Source: Geothrix sp.
GTDB lineage: Bacteria; Acidobacteriota; Holophagae; Holophagales; Holophagaceae
Reading direction: 5' to 3'
NCBI GenBank assembly: GCA_023701165.1
Contig: JAMPXL010000042.1
Coordinates: 1 to 7,286, forward strand
DNA length: 7,286 nt
Part shown: in pieces, positions 1 through 6,067 of the stretch
Position numbering within the stretch: position 1 is the stretch's first letter
Layout: the number at the start of each line of letters is the position of its first letter
Notes under the pieces: generated by a model
The model's database searches: none
What the model was told of the DNA's origin: nothing
What the model saw: only the letters and a program-made list of their open reading frames with translations
Made by a program: the position numbers and the translations under genes

Positions 1-1
1 C

Positions 2-142
2 GTCCTCCATTCCGACGTGGCCCTTTCCCGCGGCAGCCTCCGGGTCGAAGCCCTCCAGGGCATCCTGAACGGCAGCCTGGAGTGCCGCCGGGAACGGCTC
101 ATGCTGCTCATCGCCCGCATGCGCGAGAACGGAACCCCGTGA
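2..142 (+). CDS. fliH: FliH, flagellar export ATPase regulator (C-terminal fragment)
   Basis: This is the last 46 codons of a gene that begins before the window; it reads VLHSDVALSRGSLRVEAL and so on, and stops at TGA 140-142. FliH binds the ATPase FliI as a dimer, restrains its activity and docks it at the C-ring and export gate. The visible piece has the usual FliH tail pattern: a short strand with an Asp (HSD), a small-Gly turn (SRGSLRVE), then a helix of the kind 'G.l.gSLe.R...L' (GILNGSLECRRERL). The assignment rests on this pattern plus its position directly before fliI, where fliH normally lies. The stop codon overlaps the proposed fliI GTG start by 4 bases (GTGA), as in translationally coupled pairs. 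Most of the gene is missing, so the family call is mainly contextual. Confidence 0.72.
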   Translation, partial: VLHSDVALSRGSLRVEALQGILNGSLECRRERLMLLIARMRENGTP

Positions 143-1503
143 GCGGCCCGGCCCTCGACCCCGCCCTGCTCACGGCCAGCCTGCGCGGACTGCCCAAGGG
201 CGACTGGATGGGGCGCGTCACCAAGGTGGTGGGCCTGGTGGTGGAATCCACCGGACCGGACTGTTCCGTGGGCGAGCAGATGCTCATCCACGGCGCCGCC
301 GCGGCCGGCCGGCCGCGTCTCATCCATGCGGAAGTGGTGGGCTTTTCCGGACAGCGGGTGCTGCTCATGCCCATCGAGGAGACCGAGGGCATCCGGCCCG
401 GGCTCTGGGTGGAGGGCACGGGGCACCAGTCCGAGCTGCCGCTGTGCAACGAGCTGCTGGGCCGCGTCATCGATCCCCTGGGCCGGCCCCTGGACGGCGG
501 TCCCCCCATTGAAGCCACGGCGCATCTGCCCCTTCAGGGCCCTCCCCCCAATCCCATGCAGCGGAAGCGGATCAACGAGGTCCTCTCCACGGGCGTGCGG
601 GTCATCGACGGCCTGCTGACCCTGGGCAAGGGCCAGCGGGTGGGCATCTTCTCAGGCTCCGGCGTGGGCAAGTCCACCCTGCTGGGCATGGTGGCCCGCA
701 ACACTTCGGCCGAGGTCAACGTGATCACCCTGGTGGGTGAGCGCGGCCGCGAGCTCCGCGAATTCATCGAGAACGACCTGGGCGAGGAGGGTCTCAAGCG
801 GAGCGTGGTGGTGGTCTCCACCAGCGACCAGACCCCCCTTCTGCGCCTGCGCTGCGCCATGGCGGGCACCACCGTGGCCGAGTACTTCATGCGCCAGGGC
901 AAGGACGTGCTGCTGATGATGGACAGCGTCACCCGCTTCGCCATGGCCCAGCGCGAAGTGGGCCTCAGCGCCGGGGAACCGCCCAGCTCCCGGGGCTACA
1001 CGCCGTCGGTCTTCGCGCTGCTGCCCCGCCTCATGGAGCGGGCCGGCACCTTCGAGGGCATGGGCTCCATCACCGGCATCTACACCGTGCTGGTGGAGGG
1101 CGACGACATGAACGAGCCCATCAGCGACGCCGTGCGCGGCATCCTGGACGGCCACGTGGTGCTGTCCCGGAAGCTGGCCTCCAAGAACCACTTTCCCGCC
1201 ATCGATGTGCTTCCCAGCCTCTCCCGCCTCTTCAGCGCCCTGGCGCCGCCCGAGCAGAAGCAGCTGGCCAGCAAGCTGCGCGACCTCCTGGCCACGTACC
1301 AGGATGCGGAGGATCTCATCCAGATCGGCGCCTACACCCGGGGCTCCAGCGCCGCCATCGATCAGGCCATCCAGTTCCAGCCCGCCATCCAGTCCTACCT
1401 CCGCCAGGCCACCGCCGAAACCGCGGACCACCGCCAGGCCATGCTCGCCATGGGCCAGATCTTCGGCATCGATCTCACGCCGTTCCTGAAAGGCAAGACC
1501 TGA
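139..1503 (+). CDS. fliI: FliI, flagellum-specific type III export ATPase
   Basis: FliI is the cytoplasmic ATPase of the flagellar type III export apparatus; it forms a hexamer below the FlhA/FlhB gate and helps unload and insert export substrates. Numbered from the GTG at 139 (454 aa, normal for the family), residues 1-80 form the F1-like N-terminal barrel. The Walker A loop GSGVGKST is at 173-180 (Lys178), GERGRE is at 200-205 with the likely catalytic Glu201, and Walker B (DVLLMMD) ends at Asp262. The segment GEPPSSRGYTPSVFALLPRL follows, then the alpha/beta-ATPase signature PAIDVLPSLS at 353-362. The C-terminal helices end in FGIDLTPFLKGKT. I chose GTG 139 because it overlaps the fliH stop (GTGA) and gives the usual N-terminal length. 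A GTG at 82 would add 19 residues lying entirely over fliH. The invasion-type paralogue SctN is the alternative, but all neighbours are flagellar. Confidence 0.96.
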   Translation: MSGPALDPALLTASLRGLPKGDWMGRVTKVVGLVVESTGPDCSVGEQMLIHGAAAAGRPRLIHAEVVGFSGQRVLLMPIEETEGIRPGLWVEGTGHQSELPLCNELLGRVIDPLGRPLDGGPPIEATAHLPLQGPPPNPMQRKRINEVLSTGVRVIDGLLTLGKGQRVGIFSGSGVGKSTLLGMVARNTSAEVNVITLVGERGRELREFIENDLGEEGLKRSVVVVSTSDQTPLLRLRCAMAGTTVAEYFMRQGKDVLLMMDSVTRFAMAQREVGLSAGEPPSSRGYTPSVFALLPRLMERAGTFEGMGSITGIYTVLVEGDDMNEPISDAVRGILDGHVVLSRKLASKNHFPAIDVLPSLSRLFSALAPPEQKQLASKLRDLLATYQDAEDLIQIGAYTRGSSAAIDQAIQFQPAIQSYLRQATAETADHRQAMLAMGQIFGIDLTPFLKGKT

Positions 1504-1952
1504 TGGCCGCCCGATTCCAGTTCCGCCTCGAGCCCCTGCGCAAGCTGCGGGAGGCTCTGGAGCGAGAGGCCGAGCGGGCCCTGGCCCGGGCCCTCCAGGC
1601 CGAGCGGGAGGTCCGTGACCACCTGGCCAGCCTGGCGGACCAGCGCCAGGCGCTCTTCGAATCCCGCCGCACCGCCCCGGGCCAGGTCCTCGACCTCACC
1701 CTCTGGCGGAACGGAGAGCGCTTTCTCGTGGTGCTGGAACGCCGCCAGGTCGAGGGCTACGAGCGCCTCCGGGAGGCCTCCGCCCAGGTGGCCGCCGCCC
1801 GCGAGGCCCTGGTCCTGGCCCACCGGAACCACCTCATGCTGGTGCGCCTCAAGGAGCGCCGGGCCCTTCAGCATGCGCGGGAGCAGCAGCTCCGCGAAGC
1901 CATTGAGATGGACGAGCTGGCCGTCCTCCGGTACCACCGGCAAAGCGCCTAG
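1503..1952 (+). CDS. fliJ: FliJ, flagellar export chaperone / ATPase stalk protein
   Basis: FliJ is a small cytoplasmic coiled-coil protein that sits in the pore of the FliI hexamer like the gamma subunit of F1. It contacts FlhA and helps couple ATP hydrolysis and the proton gradient to export. The 149-aa product is almost entirely charged helix. It opens with FQFRLEPLRKLRE, a typical FliJ start ('F.f.LeplL..r...e'), and continues with long Arg/Glu/Ala/Leu heptad-like stretches, interrupted by a short less helical part near residues 55-72. The length matches FliJ (about 145-150 aa). The ATG shares its A with the fliI stop (TGATG at 1501-1505), and GAAAGG at 1488-1493 is a plausible Shine-Dalgarno inside fliI. 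FliJ sequences diverge quickly, so N-terminal pattern, length, helix content and position directly after fliI carry the call. Confidence 0.92.
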   Translation: MAARFQFRLEPLRKLREALEREAERALARALQAEREVRDHLASLADQRQALFESRRTAPGQVLDLTLWRNGERFLVVLERRQVEGYERLREASAQVAAAREALVLAHRNHLMLVRLKERRALQHAREQQLREAIEMDELAVLRYHRQSA

Positions 1953-1956
1953 GAGG
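1951..1956 (+). promoter_or_regulatory. Shine-Dalgarno of the MotE/YlxF-like gene, overlapping the fliJ stop
   Basis: AGGAGG lies 6 bases before the ATG at 1963 and shares two bases with the fliJ stop codon TAG (1950-1952). It is the strongest ribosome-binding site in the window. It fixes the downstream start at 1963, although the reading frame stays open far upstream through fliJ. Ribosomes ending fliJ would sit on this site, so translational coupling is likely (inference). Confidence 0.85.
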
Positions 1957-1962
1957 CCCCCC

Positions 1963-2508
1963 ATGAACCCCCGCTTCCTCCTCTGGATCTCCGCCCCCAT
2001 CGCGCTCTCCGCCGGGGTCCTCTGGTTGTCCGCCCAGGAACCCAAGGCCGAGCCCAAGGGCGCCGCCGCCGAAGGCGTGAAGGTGGCCGAGCTGGCTTCC
2101 CAGCTCCAGGCCCGGGAGAAATCCATCGCCCAGAAGGAAGGCGAACTCCGCCAGCTGGAGCAGCGCCTCATCACCCTCCAGGCCACCCTCGACAAGGACC
2201 GGGGGGACCTCGCCACCCGCGAGAAGGCCGTGCAGGAGGCCCTCGCGAAGCTGGAACAGCTCCGGCTGCGCCCGGTCATCGATCCCCAGATCATCCGCAC
2301 CTACGAGGCCATGGATCCCGCCGCCGGCGCCCAGGCCATGAAGGAGCTGGCCGGGCAGAACCAGGACGTGGCTGTGGCCCTGCTGGCCGGCATGGCCCCC
2401 AAGAAGGCCGCCAAGCTCATGGACCAGCTGGCCCCGCTGGACGCCAAACTCGCAGGCCGCCTGTCGGAACGGGTGGGTCTCAGCAAGCCGAAGGAACCGG
2501 GCGCCTGA
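1963..2508 (+). CDS. MotE/YlxF-like membrane-anchored coiled-coil protein with MgtE_N-type domain
   Basis: The 181-aa product has three visible parts. Residues 5-24 are a hydrophobic segment (FLLWISAPIALSAGVLWLSA) that could be a signal anchor or a signal peptide, placing the rest outside the inner membrane. Residues 41-102 form a Glu/Lys/Gln/Leu-rich coiled coil. Residues 105-172 form a helical domain of the type found in MotE and the MgtE N-terminal region: TYEAMDPAAGAQAMKELA, then VALLAGMAPKKAAKLMDQL, then DAKLAGRLSERVG. Rhizobial MotE is a periplasmic chaperone of the motility protein MotC. Bacillus YlxF, with a similar make-up, lies between fliJ and fliK as here. A flagellar role (stator or basal-body assembly) is therefore likely, but the partner cannot be read from the sequence. 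It is not a magnesium transporter, since the transport domain is absent. Annotation pipelines may label it 'MgtE' or leave it hypothetical. Confidence 0.82.
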   Translation: MNPRFLLWISAPIALSAGVLWLSAQEPKAEPKGAAAEGVKVAELASQLQAREKSIAQKEGELRQLEQRLITLQATLDKDRGDLATREKAVQEALAKLEQLRLRPVIDPQIIRTYEAMDPAAGAQAMKELAGQNQDVAVALLAGMAPKKAAKLMDQLAPLDAKLAGRLSERVGLSKPKEPGA

Positions 2509-2582
2509 TCCTTTCTGCCCATCGGCCCCGGCACGGTCCTGGCGGTGTCCCCCCATCCGGATGATCCGGGCGCGGGGTTTCC

Positions 2583-3980
2583 ATGCTTCCAGCCAGCGCG
2601 ACGACGGCACTCGCAGTCCCCGACCGCCCCGCGGCGGAGCGCCCAGAGCCGCAGGGTCCCGATGCCTCGGATGGCCGCTTCGCCGGTCTGATGGCCCAAT
2701 TCGTCCAGGTCCGGCGAGATCCCCAGCCGCCAACCAACCAGGAACAGGGGGCTTCGCGGTCCCGTTCCCGCACGGAAGCTCCCTCGGAATCCGGGTCCTC
2801 CCGCCCCGAAGCCGCTGAACCGCAATCACAGCCGACGGCTGTCAAGGACGGCCCCGAGGCGCCGCGCGACGCGCCAGCCCAGGCGGGGAGCCCGGCGGGC
2901 CCCTCCGCCACAGAGGCGGTCGTGGCCACTGCCCCCGCCATCCAGGCCACCCAGCCCCCGCTTCCCCTGGCCTCCGCCTCCCCGGTCCCCGCTGGAGCCA
3001 CAGCGCCCGAGGCCCCGATCGAACCCCTGAGCCGGCCAGTCTTCTCAGAGGCGCCCCTGGGTTCCAGCCCTGCCCGGCCTGGAACGGAGACCCTCCTCAT
3101 GGATCCAGCTCCCGCCGCCCAGGCAGTCCTTGCCGCGAACCTCACGCACCCCCTGGGCCGCAAGGCCGAGGCGGGTTTCCCCGCGGCAGGCAATCCCGAT
3201 CCCGTGACCACCCCCCCGGATCCGGCCTCAAGCAGGCTCACGCCCGAGATGGAAGTGCTCCCACCGGATGCGGCCACCCACCTGGCGCCAGTGGCGAAGC
3301 CCCTGGACCGGCCCTCGGCCGAATCCATCCCGGCCCTCCAGACCGCGGTTCCCGGCGCGGAGGACACCCTCGCGCCCGTGCCGGCTCCGGCCCTCATGGG
3401 AATCGAAGCCGAACCGCTGCCATTGGAGGCCCAGGCTTTCAAGGGCGCTGGGCCCCTCCCGTTCGTCCAGGGCCATCCCGGAGCCACCGCGGGCGCGGCT
3501 CTGGCCGCGGCTCCCCTCCCAGCCCAGCCGGTCCAGGTCACCAGCCCTGCCCCGGCCATGCCTGCTCCCGCGCCACCCCCGCCGCCGGCGGTGGCCCAAG
3601 TGGATGGCGGGCTGCGCTGGATGCTGAGGGGGGGCGCCCAGGAGGCCCGTCTTCAGCTGCATCCCGAATCGCTGGGCCAGGTCACGATCCACCTCAAGGT
3701 CGAGGGCGGCGAGGTCCATGCGCGCCTCTGGATCACGGAACCGGCCTCGGTGCAGGCCGTGCAGGAGGGGCGCCCCCATCTGGAGCAGTCCCTCAAGGAA
3801 CAGGGCCTCCAGTTGGGCAGTTTCGATCTCCAGCAGGGCCAGCGCCCCTTCCAGGAAGCGCCCTCCGCCCCCCTGTTCCGGGGACAGCCCGACCTCCCGG
3901 CCCAGGCCGCCCGGCAAGAAGCACCCGCACCACCGCCCCCGTCCATCCTGAACACGCACCACGTCGAGCTTTACGCCTGA
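2583..3980 (+). CDS. fliK: FliK, hook-length control protein
   Basis: FliK is secreted through the flagellar export channel during hook growth, measures hook length, and uses its C-terminal domain to switch FlhB from rod/hook to filament-type substrates. The 465-aa product has two regions. Residues 1-335 are very rich in Ala and Pro with Ser, Glu and Gly, low in complexity and probably disordered, as expected for the ruler part. Residues about 340-420 are the conserved Flg_hook (FliK C-terminal) domain, with the core LHPESLGQVTIHLKVEGGEV at 359-378 and the helix HLEQSLKEQGLQLGSFDL. The tail to 465 is again Pro-rich. Runs of five prolines (331-335) and four (450-453) flank the domain. The ATG at 2583 is preceded only by a G-rich stretch rather than a clear Shine-Dalgarno. 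The gene sits 74 bases after the MotE-like gene, just before flgD. The product has no cysteine. Confidence 0.93.
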   Translation: MLPASATTALAVPDRPAAERPEPQGPDASDGRFAGLMAQFVQVRRDPQPPTNQEQGASRSRSRTEAPSESGSSRPEAAEPQSQPTAVKDGPEAPRDAPAQAGSPAGPSATEAVVATAPAIQATQPPLPLASASPVPAGATAPEAPIEPLSRPVFSEAPLGSSPARPGTETLLMDPAPAAQAVLAANLTHPLGRKAEAGFPAAGNPDPVTTPPDPASSRLTPEMEVLPPDAATHLAPVAKPLDRPSAESIPALQTAVPGAEDTLAPVPAPALMGIEAEPLPLEAQAFKGAGPLPFVQGHPGATAGAALAAAPLPAQPVQVTSPAPAMPAPAPPPPPAVAQVDGGLRWMLRGGAQEARLQLHPESLGQVTIHLKVEGGEVHARLWITEPASVQAVQEGRPHLEQSLKEQGLQLGSFDLQQGQRPFQEAPSAPLFRGQPDLPAQAARQEAPAPPPPSILNTHHVELYA

Positions 3981-4008
3981 CCGGCACGCTTCCTGTTTGC
4001 CCTTCTCC

Positions 4009-4013
4009 GGAGG
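4009..4013 (+). promoter_or_regulatory. flgD Shine-Dalgarno
   Basis: GGAGG lies 5 bases before the flgD ATG at 4019 and supports that start over the in-frame Met at codon 5. Its last two bases form the outer part of a 16-bp palindrome spanning the start codon (4012-4027), so pairing in the mRNA could partly hide it. Confidence 0.8.
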
Positions 4014-4027
4014 TTTCCATGGAAACC
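4012..4027. repeat. 16-bp perfect palindrome centred on the flgD start codon
   Basis: GGTTTCCATGGAAACC equals its own reverse complement. As RNA it can fold into a 6-bp stem (GGUUUC with GAAACC) with CAUG in the loop, which displays the start codon and pairs the last two bases of the Shine-Dalgarno. The sequence shows only the palindrome; a role in translation control is speculation. Confidence 0.6.
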
Positions 4028-4678
4028 GGCATGATCAGCGCGACCACCGCCGCCACAACGGCGAACACGACCGCCGCCAGCAAGAACTCGCTGGACAAGG
4101 ACGGCTTCCTCAAGCTGCTGGTGGCCCAGCTGAAGAACCAGGACCCCACGGGGGCCGGGCAGGATCCGAACCAGATGATCCAGCAGCTCACGAGCTTCTC
4201 CAGCCTGGAGCAGGCCCAGCAGACCAACACCCTGCTCACAGGCCTCCAGACGCAGACCGCGGGGCTCTTCCAGGCCCAGACCGCCAGCCTGGTGGGCAAG
4301 AACGTGAAGGTGGACGGCGCCGGGTTCAACCTCGCCTCGGGCCGGGCCACCATGAACCTCGAGCTCTCGGCGGCCGCCCAGGTCACGGTCACGGTCCGCG
4401 ACGCCAGCGGAAACGTGGTGTCCGTCCTGCCCCAGGGGAACCTGAACCGGGGAGCCGCCACCATCACCTGGGACGGCCGGGATGCCTCGGGCAACCCGCT
4501 TCCGGATGGGGCCTACAAGGTGGAAGTCGCCGCCGCGGGCGAGGACGGCAAGGCGGTGGCCTACCGGACCAGCCTGACCATGAAAGTCGACGCCGTCACC
4601 TTCAAGAGCGGCGGCATCTACCTGGCGTCTGGGGGCAGCGTGTTCTCCCTGGCCGATGTTCTCGAAATCACCGCCTGA
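4019..4678 (+). CDS. flgD: FlgD, hook assembly scaffold/cap protein
   Basis: FlgD is exported to the tip of the rod, where it caps the growing hook and guides FlgE polymerisation; it is absent from the finished flagellum. The 219-aa product has the expected layout. Residues 25-65 carry the hallmark N-terminal region (LDKDGFLKLLVAQLKNQDP, then QMIQQLTSFSSLEQ), which holds the export and assembly determinants. Residues about 86-190 correspond to the Tudor-like and Ig-like (FlgD_ig) modules, including ITWDGRDASGNPLPDGAYKV at 149-168. The length is usual for FlgD (about 220-230 aa). The start at 4019 follows GGAGG; a second Met at codon 5 is possible but less well placed. It follows fliK by 38 bases and precedes flgE by 27, the classical fliK-flgD-flgE arrangement. 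The product has no cysteine. Confidence 0.95.
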   Translation: METGMISATTAATTANTTAASKNSLDKDGFLKLLVAQLKNQDPTGAGQDPNQMIQQLTSFSSLEQAQQTNTLLTGLQTQTAGLFQAQTASLVGKNVKVDGAGFNLASGRATMNLELSAAAQVTVTVRDASGNVVSVLPQGNLNRGAATITWDGRDASGNPLPDGAYKVEVAAAGEDGKAVAYRTSLTMKVDAVTFKSGGIYLASGGSVFSLADVLEITA

Positions 4679-4694
4679 TCCCCGATCCCCGTCC

Positions 4695-4700
4695 AAGGAG
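4695..4700 (+). promoter_or_regulatory. flgE Shine-Dalgarno
   Basis: AAGGAG lies 5 bases before the flgE ATG at 4706, a strong site suited to a highly expressed structural subunit. No stem-loop or promoter is visible in the 27-base gap after flgD, so both genes probably share a transcript. Confidence 0.8.
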
Positions 4701-4705
4701 AACCC

Positions 4706-5974
4706 ATGAGCCTCTATTCCGCCTTCTACTCCAGCCTCTCGGGCCTGTCTACCAACGCCAACGCCCTGAACGTGATCGGCAACAACCTGTCGAACATCAA
4801 CACCGTGGGCTTCAAGGGCTCCAGCACGACGTTCCGGGACATCTTCAGCACCAGCCTCACCGGCACGACCACCCAGGGGAACGGGAATCCCATCCAGTTC
4901 GGCCTGGGCGTCCAGGTGAACAGCGTGAGCCAGGACTTCTCCCAGTCCTCCTTCCAGAGCACGGGCAACGCCCTCGACATGGCCATCCAGGGCAACGGCT
5001 TCTTCACGCTCCAGACCTCGGACGGCCGGCAGGTCTTCAGCCGGGCCGGCAACTTCTCCCGCAACAACGCCGGATTCCTGGTGGCCAGCGACGGTTCCAA
5101 CGTCATCGGCTGGAACCGGGACGCCACCACGGGCGTGGTGAACACCTCCGCCGCCCTGGCGCCCATCCGCATCGATGCCAGCACCACCGCCAGCGCCTTC
5201 GCCACCCAGAACGTGCGCATGGGCATCAACCTGAATTCCGCCGCGGCCATCGGTGACACCCTGACCACCCCCGTCCAGGTCTACGACAGCCAGGGCAACC
5301 CCCAGAACATCATCGTCACCTACACCAAGACTGCCTCGAACACCTGGAGCTACGCGGCCAGCGTGGGAGCCCCGGCCACCATCGGCGCCGGCGCCACCGG
5401 AAGCCTCGCCTTCAGCACCAGCGGCAACCTGCTGACCATCAATGGCATCGCCCCCACCGCCGCGAACAACCCCCTGTTCAGCGGCATCGACTGGGGCAAC
5501 GGCACCACCGTCCAGAACATCACCTGGGACGTGGTGAATGATGACAATTCCCCCAACATCACCCAGTTCTCGGGCTCCAGCAGCACCACCAGCACCTTCC
5601 AGGACGGCTACGGCGCAGGCACCCTGCGGGATCTTTCCGTGGACCAGAACGGCGTCATCAGCGGCACCTTCACCAACGGCCAGGTCATCGCCCTCGCCCA
5701 GGTGGCCCTCTCCACCTTCAACAACGTGAACGGCCTCGTGCAGACGGGCAACAACCACTGGGGCCAGAGCCTCGCCTCGGGCTCCCCCACCACCGGCCTC
5801 GCCAACCAGGGCGGCCGCGGCGGCGTGCTGGGCTCTAACCTGGAACTGTCCAACGTGGACGTGGCGGGCGAGTTCACCAAGCTCATCCTCAGCCAGCGCG
5901 GCTACCAGGCCAACTCCCGCATCGTGACCACCACGGACGAACTGCTCCAGGAAACCCTGAACCTCAAGCGGTAA
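4706..5974 (+). CDS. flgE: FlgE, flagellar hook protein
   Basis: FlgE polymerises into the curved hook that joins rod and filament and transmits torque as a universal joint. The 422-aa product shows the axial-protein plan. The N-terminal helix and rod-type motif (SLYSAFYSSLSGLSTNANAL, then NVIGNNLSNINTVGFKGS) lie at 2-39. The segment 'NGFF.LQTSDGRQVFSRAGNF' follows at 97-117 with G-W at 135-136. The FlgE-specific D2-type segment TPVQVYDSQGNPQNIIVTYT lies near 188-207. The C-terminal part runs from LRDLSVDQNGVISGTFTNGQ (307-326) to ELSNVDVAGEFTKLILSQRG, ending in the helix ETLNLKR. The D2 segment and the length distinguish it from FlgF and FlgG (about 250-260 aa). The protein is cysteine-free and poor in Lys, rich in Ser, Thr, Asn, Gly and Ala, as usual for exported axial subunits. 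It is the last flagellar gene in the window. Confidence 0.96.
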   Translation: MSLYSAFYSSLSGLSTNANALNVIGNNLSNINTVGFKGSSTTFRDIFSTSLTGTTTQGNGNPIQFGLGVQVNSVSQDFSQSSFQSTGNALDMAIQGNGFFTLQTSDGRQVFSRAGNFSRNNAGFLVASDGSNVIGWNRDATTGVVNTSAALAPIRIDASTTASAFATQNVRMGINLNSAAAIGDTLTTPVQVYDSQGNPQNIIVTYTKTASNTWSYAASVGAPATIGAGATGSLAFSTSGNLLTINGIAPTAANNPLFSGIDWGNGTTVQNITWDVVNDDNSPNITQFSGSSSTTSTFQDGYGAGTLRDLSVDQNGVISGTFTNGQVIALAQVALSTFNNVNGLVQTGNNHWGQSLASGSPTTGLANQGGRGGVLGSNLELSNVDVAGEFTKLILSQRGYQANSRIVTTTDELLQETLNLKR

Positions 5975-5991
5975 GCCATTTCCCCCATCCT

Positions 5992-6015
5992 CGCGCGGCC
6001 CGCCCGGGCCGCGCG
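5992..6015 (+). terminator. GC-rich stem-loop after flgE, possible transcription terminator or attenuator
   Basis: CGCGCGGCCC (5992-6001) is the exact reverse complement of GGGCCGCGCG (6006-6015), with a GCCC loop: ten G:C pairs, starting 18 bases after the flgE stop. No T-tract follows (next bases CTGCGTACAG), so it is not a canonical intrinsic terminator. It may slow or stop polymerase, protect the 3' end of the flgE message, or assist factor-dependent termination. Position between two functionally unrelated genes supports a boundary role (inference). Confidence 0.55.
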
Positions 6016-6039
6016 CTGCGTACAGCCTCCATAGGCGGG

Positions 6040-6045
6040 TAAACT
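6040..6045 (+). promoter_or_regulatory. possible -10 element for ispG
   Basis: TAAACT matches the sigma-70 type TATAAT at four of six positions and lies in a locally AT-richer patch 22 bases before the ispG ATG, just after the stem-loop. No convincing -35 sequence sits 16-18 bases upstream (TGCGTA is poor). This is a weak candidate only; ispG could instead be read from the upstream operon. Confidence 0.3.
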
Positions 6046-6059
6046 GGATTCTTTGATCC

Positions 6060-6063
6060 GAGG
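6060..6063 (+). promoter_or_regulatory. ispG Shine-Dalgarno deciding the start at 6068
   Basis: GAGG lies 4 bases before ATG 6068. The in-frame TTG at 6053 would add five residues (MIRGP) but has no purine-rich site before it and would place GAGG inside the coding sequence, so ATG 6068 is preferred. Confidence 0.6.
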
Positions 6064-6067
6064 CCCC

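Noticed and set aside
82..138. Upstream GTG extension of fliI by 19 residues
   Set aside because: The extension lies wholly over the fliH end and reads MPPGTAHAAHRPHARERNP, unlike FliI N-termini; GTG 139 gives the normal length and a GTGA overlap.
652..1431. 259-codon minus-strand frame opposite fliI
   Set aside because: Same codon-register shadow; its end coincides with a TCA serine codon in the fliI Walker A region. The product is His/Gly/Ala-rich and domainless.
1615..1962. N-terminal extension of the MotE-like frame back through fliJ
   Set aside because: The extension is Arg/Ser/Pro-rich frame-shadow sequence, whereas ATG 1963 has AGGAGG at ideal spacing and starts a membrane segment.
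2557..2569. Small inverted repeat CCGGA-TGA-TCCGG before fliK
   Set aside because: Five pairs with a three-base loop is too short to call a terminator or operator in GC-rich sequence, and fliK is expected to be co-transcribed.
1395..2829. Overlapping minus-strand frames opposite fliJ and the MotE-like gene (1395-2300 and 1849-2829)
   Set aside because: They run antisense to well-supported genes, mimic high-GC shadow composition and have no recognisable motif.
2480..3559. 359-codon minus-strand frame opposite fliK
   Set aside because: It is a Gly/Ala/Ser/Trp-rich low-complexity shadow of the Ala/Pro-rich fliK sequence. The plus-strand frame ends in a clear Flg_hook domain, which settles the coding strand.
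3997..5256. 419-codon plus-strand frame overlapping flgD and flgE
   Set aside because: It is out of frame with both genes and translates to Arg/Gly/Gln/His/Pro-rich sequence, typical of a frame shadow at high GC.
6046..6059. GGAT/ATCC inverted repeat before the ispG ribosome-binding site
   Set aside because: Only four pairs; too weak to support a riboswitch or regulatory hairpin.
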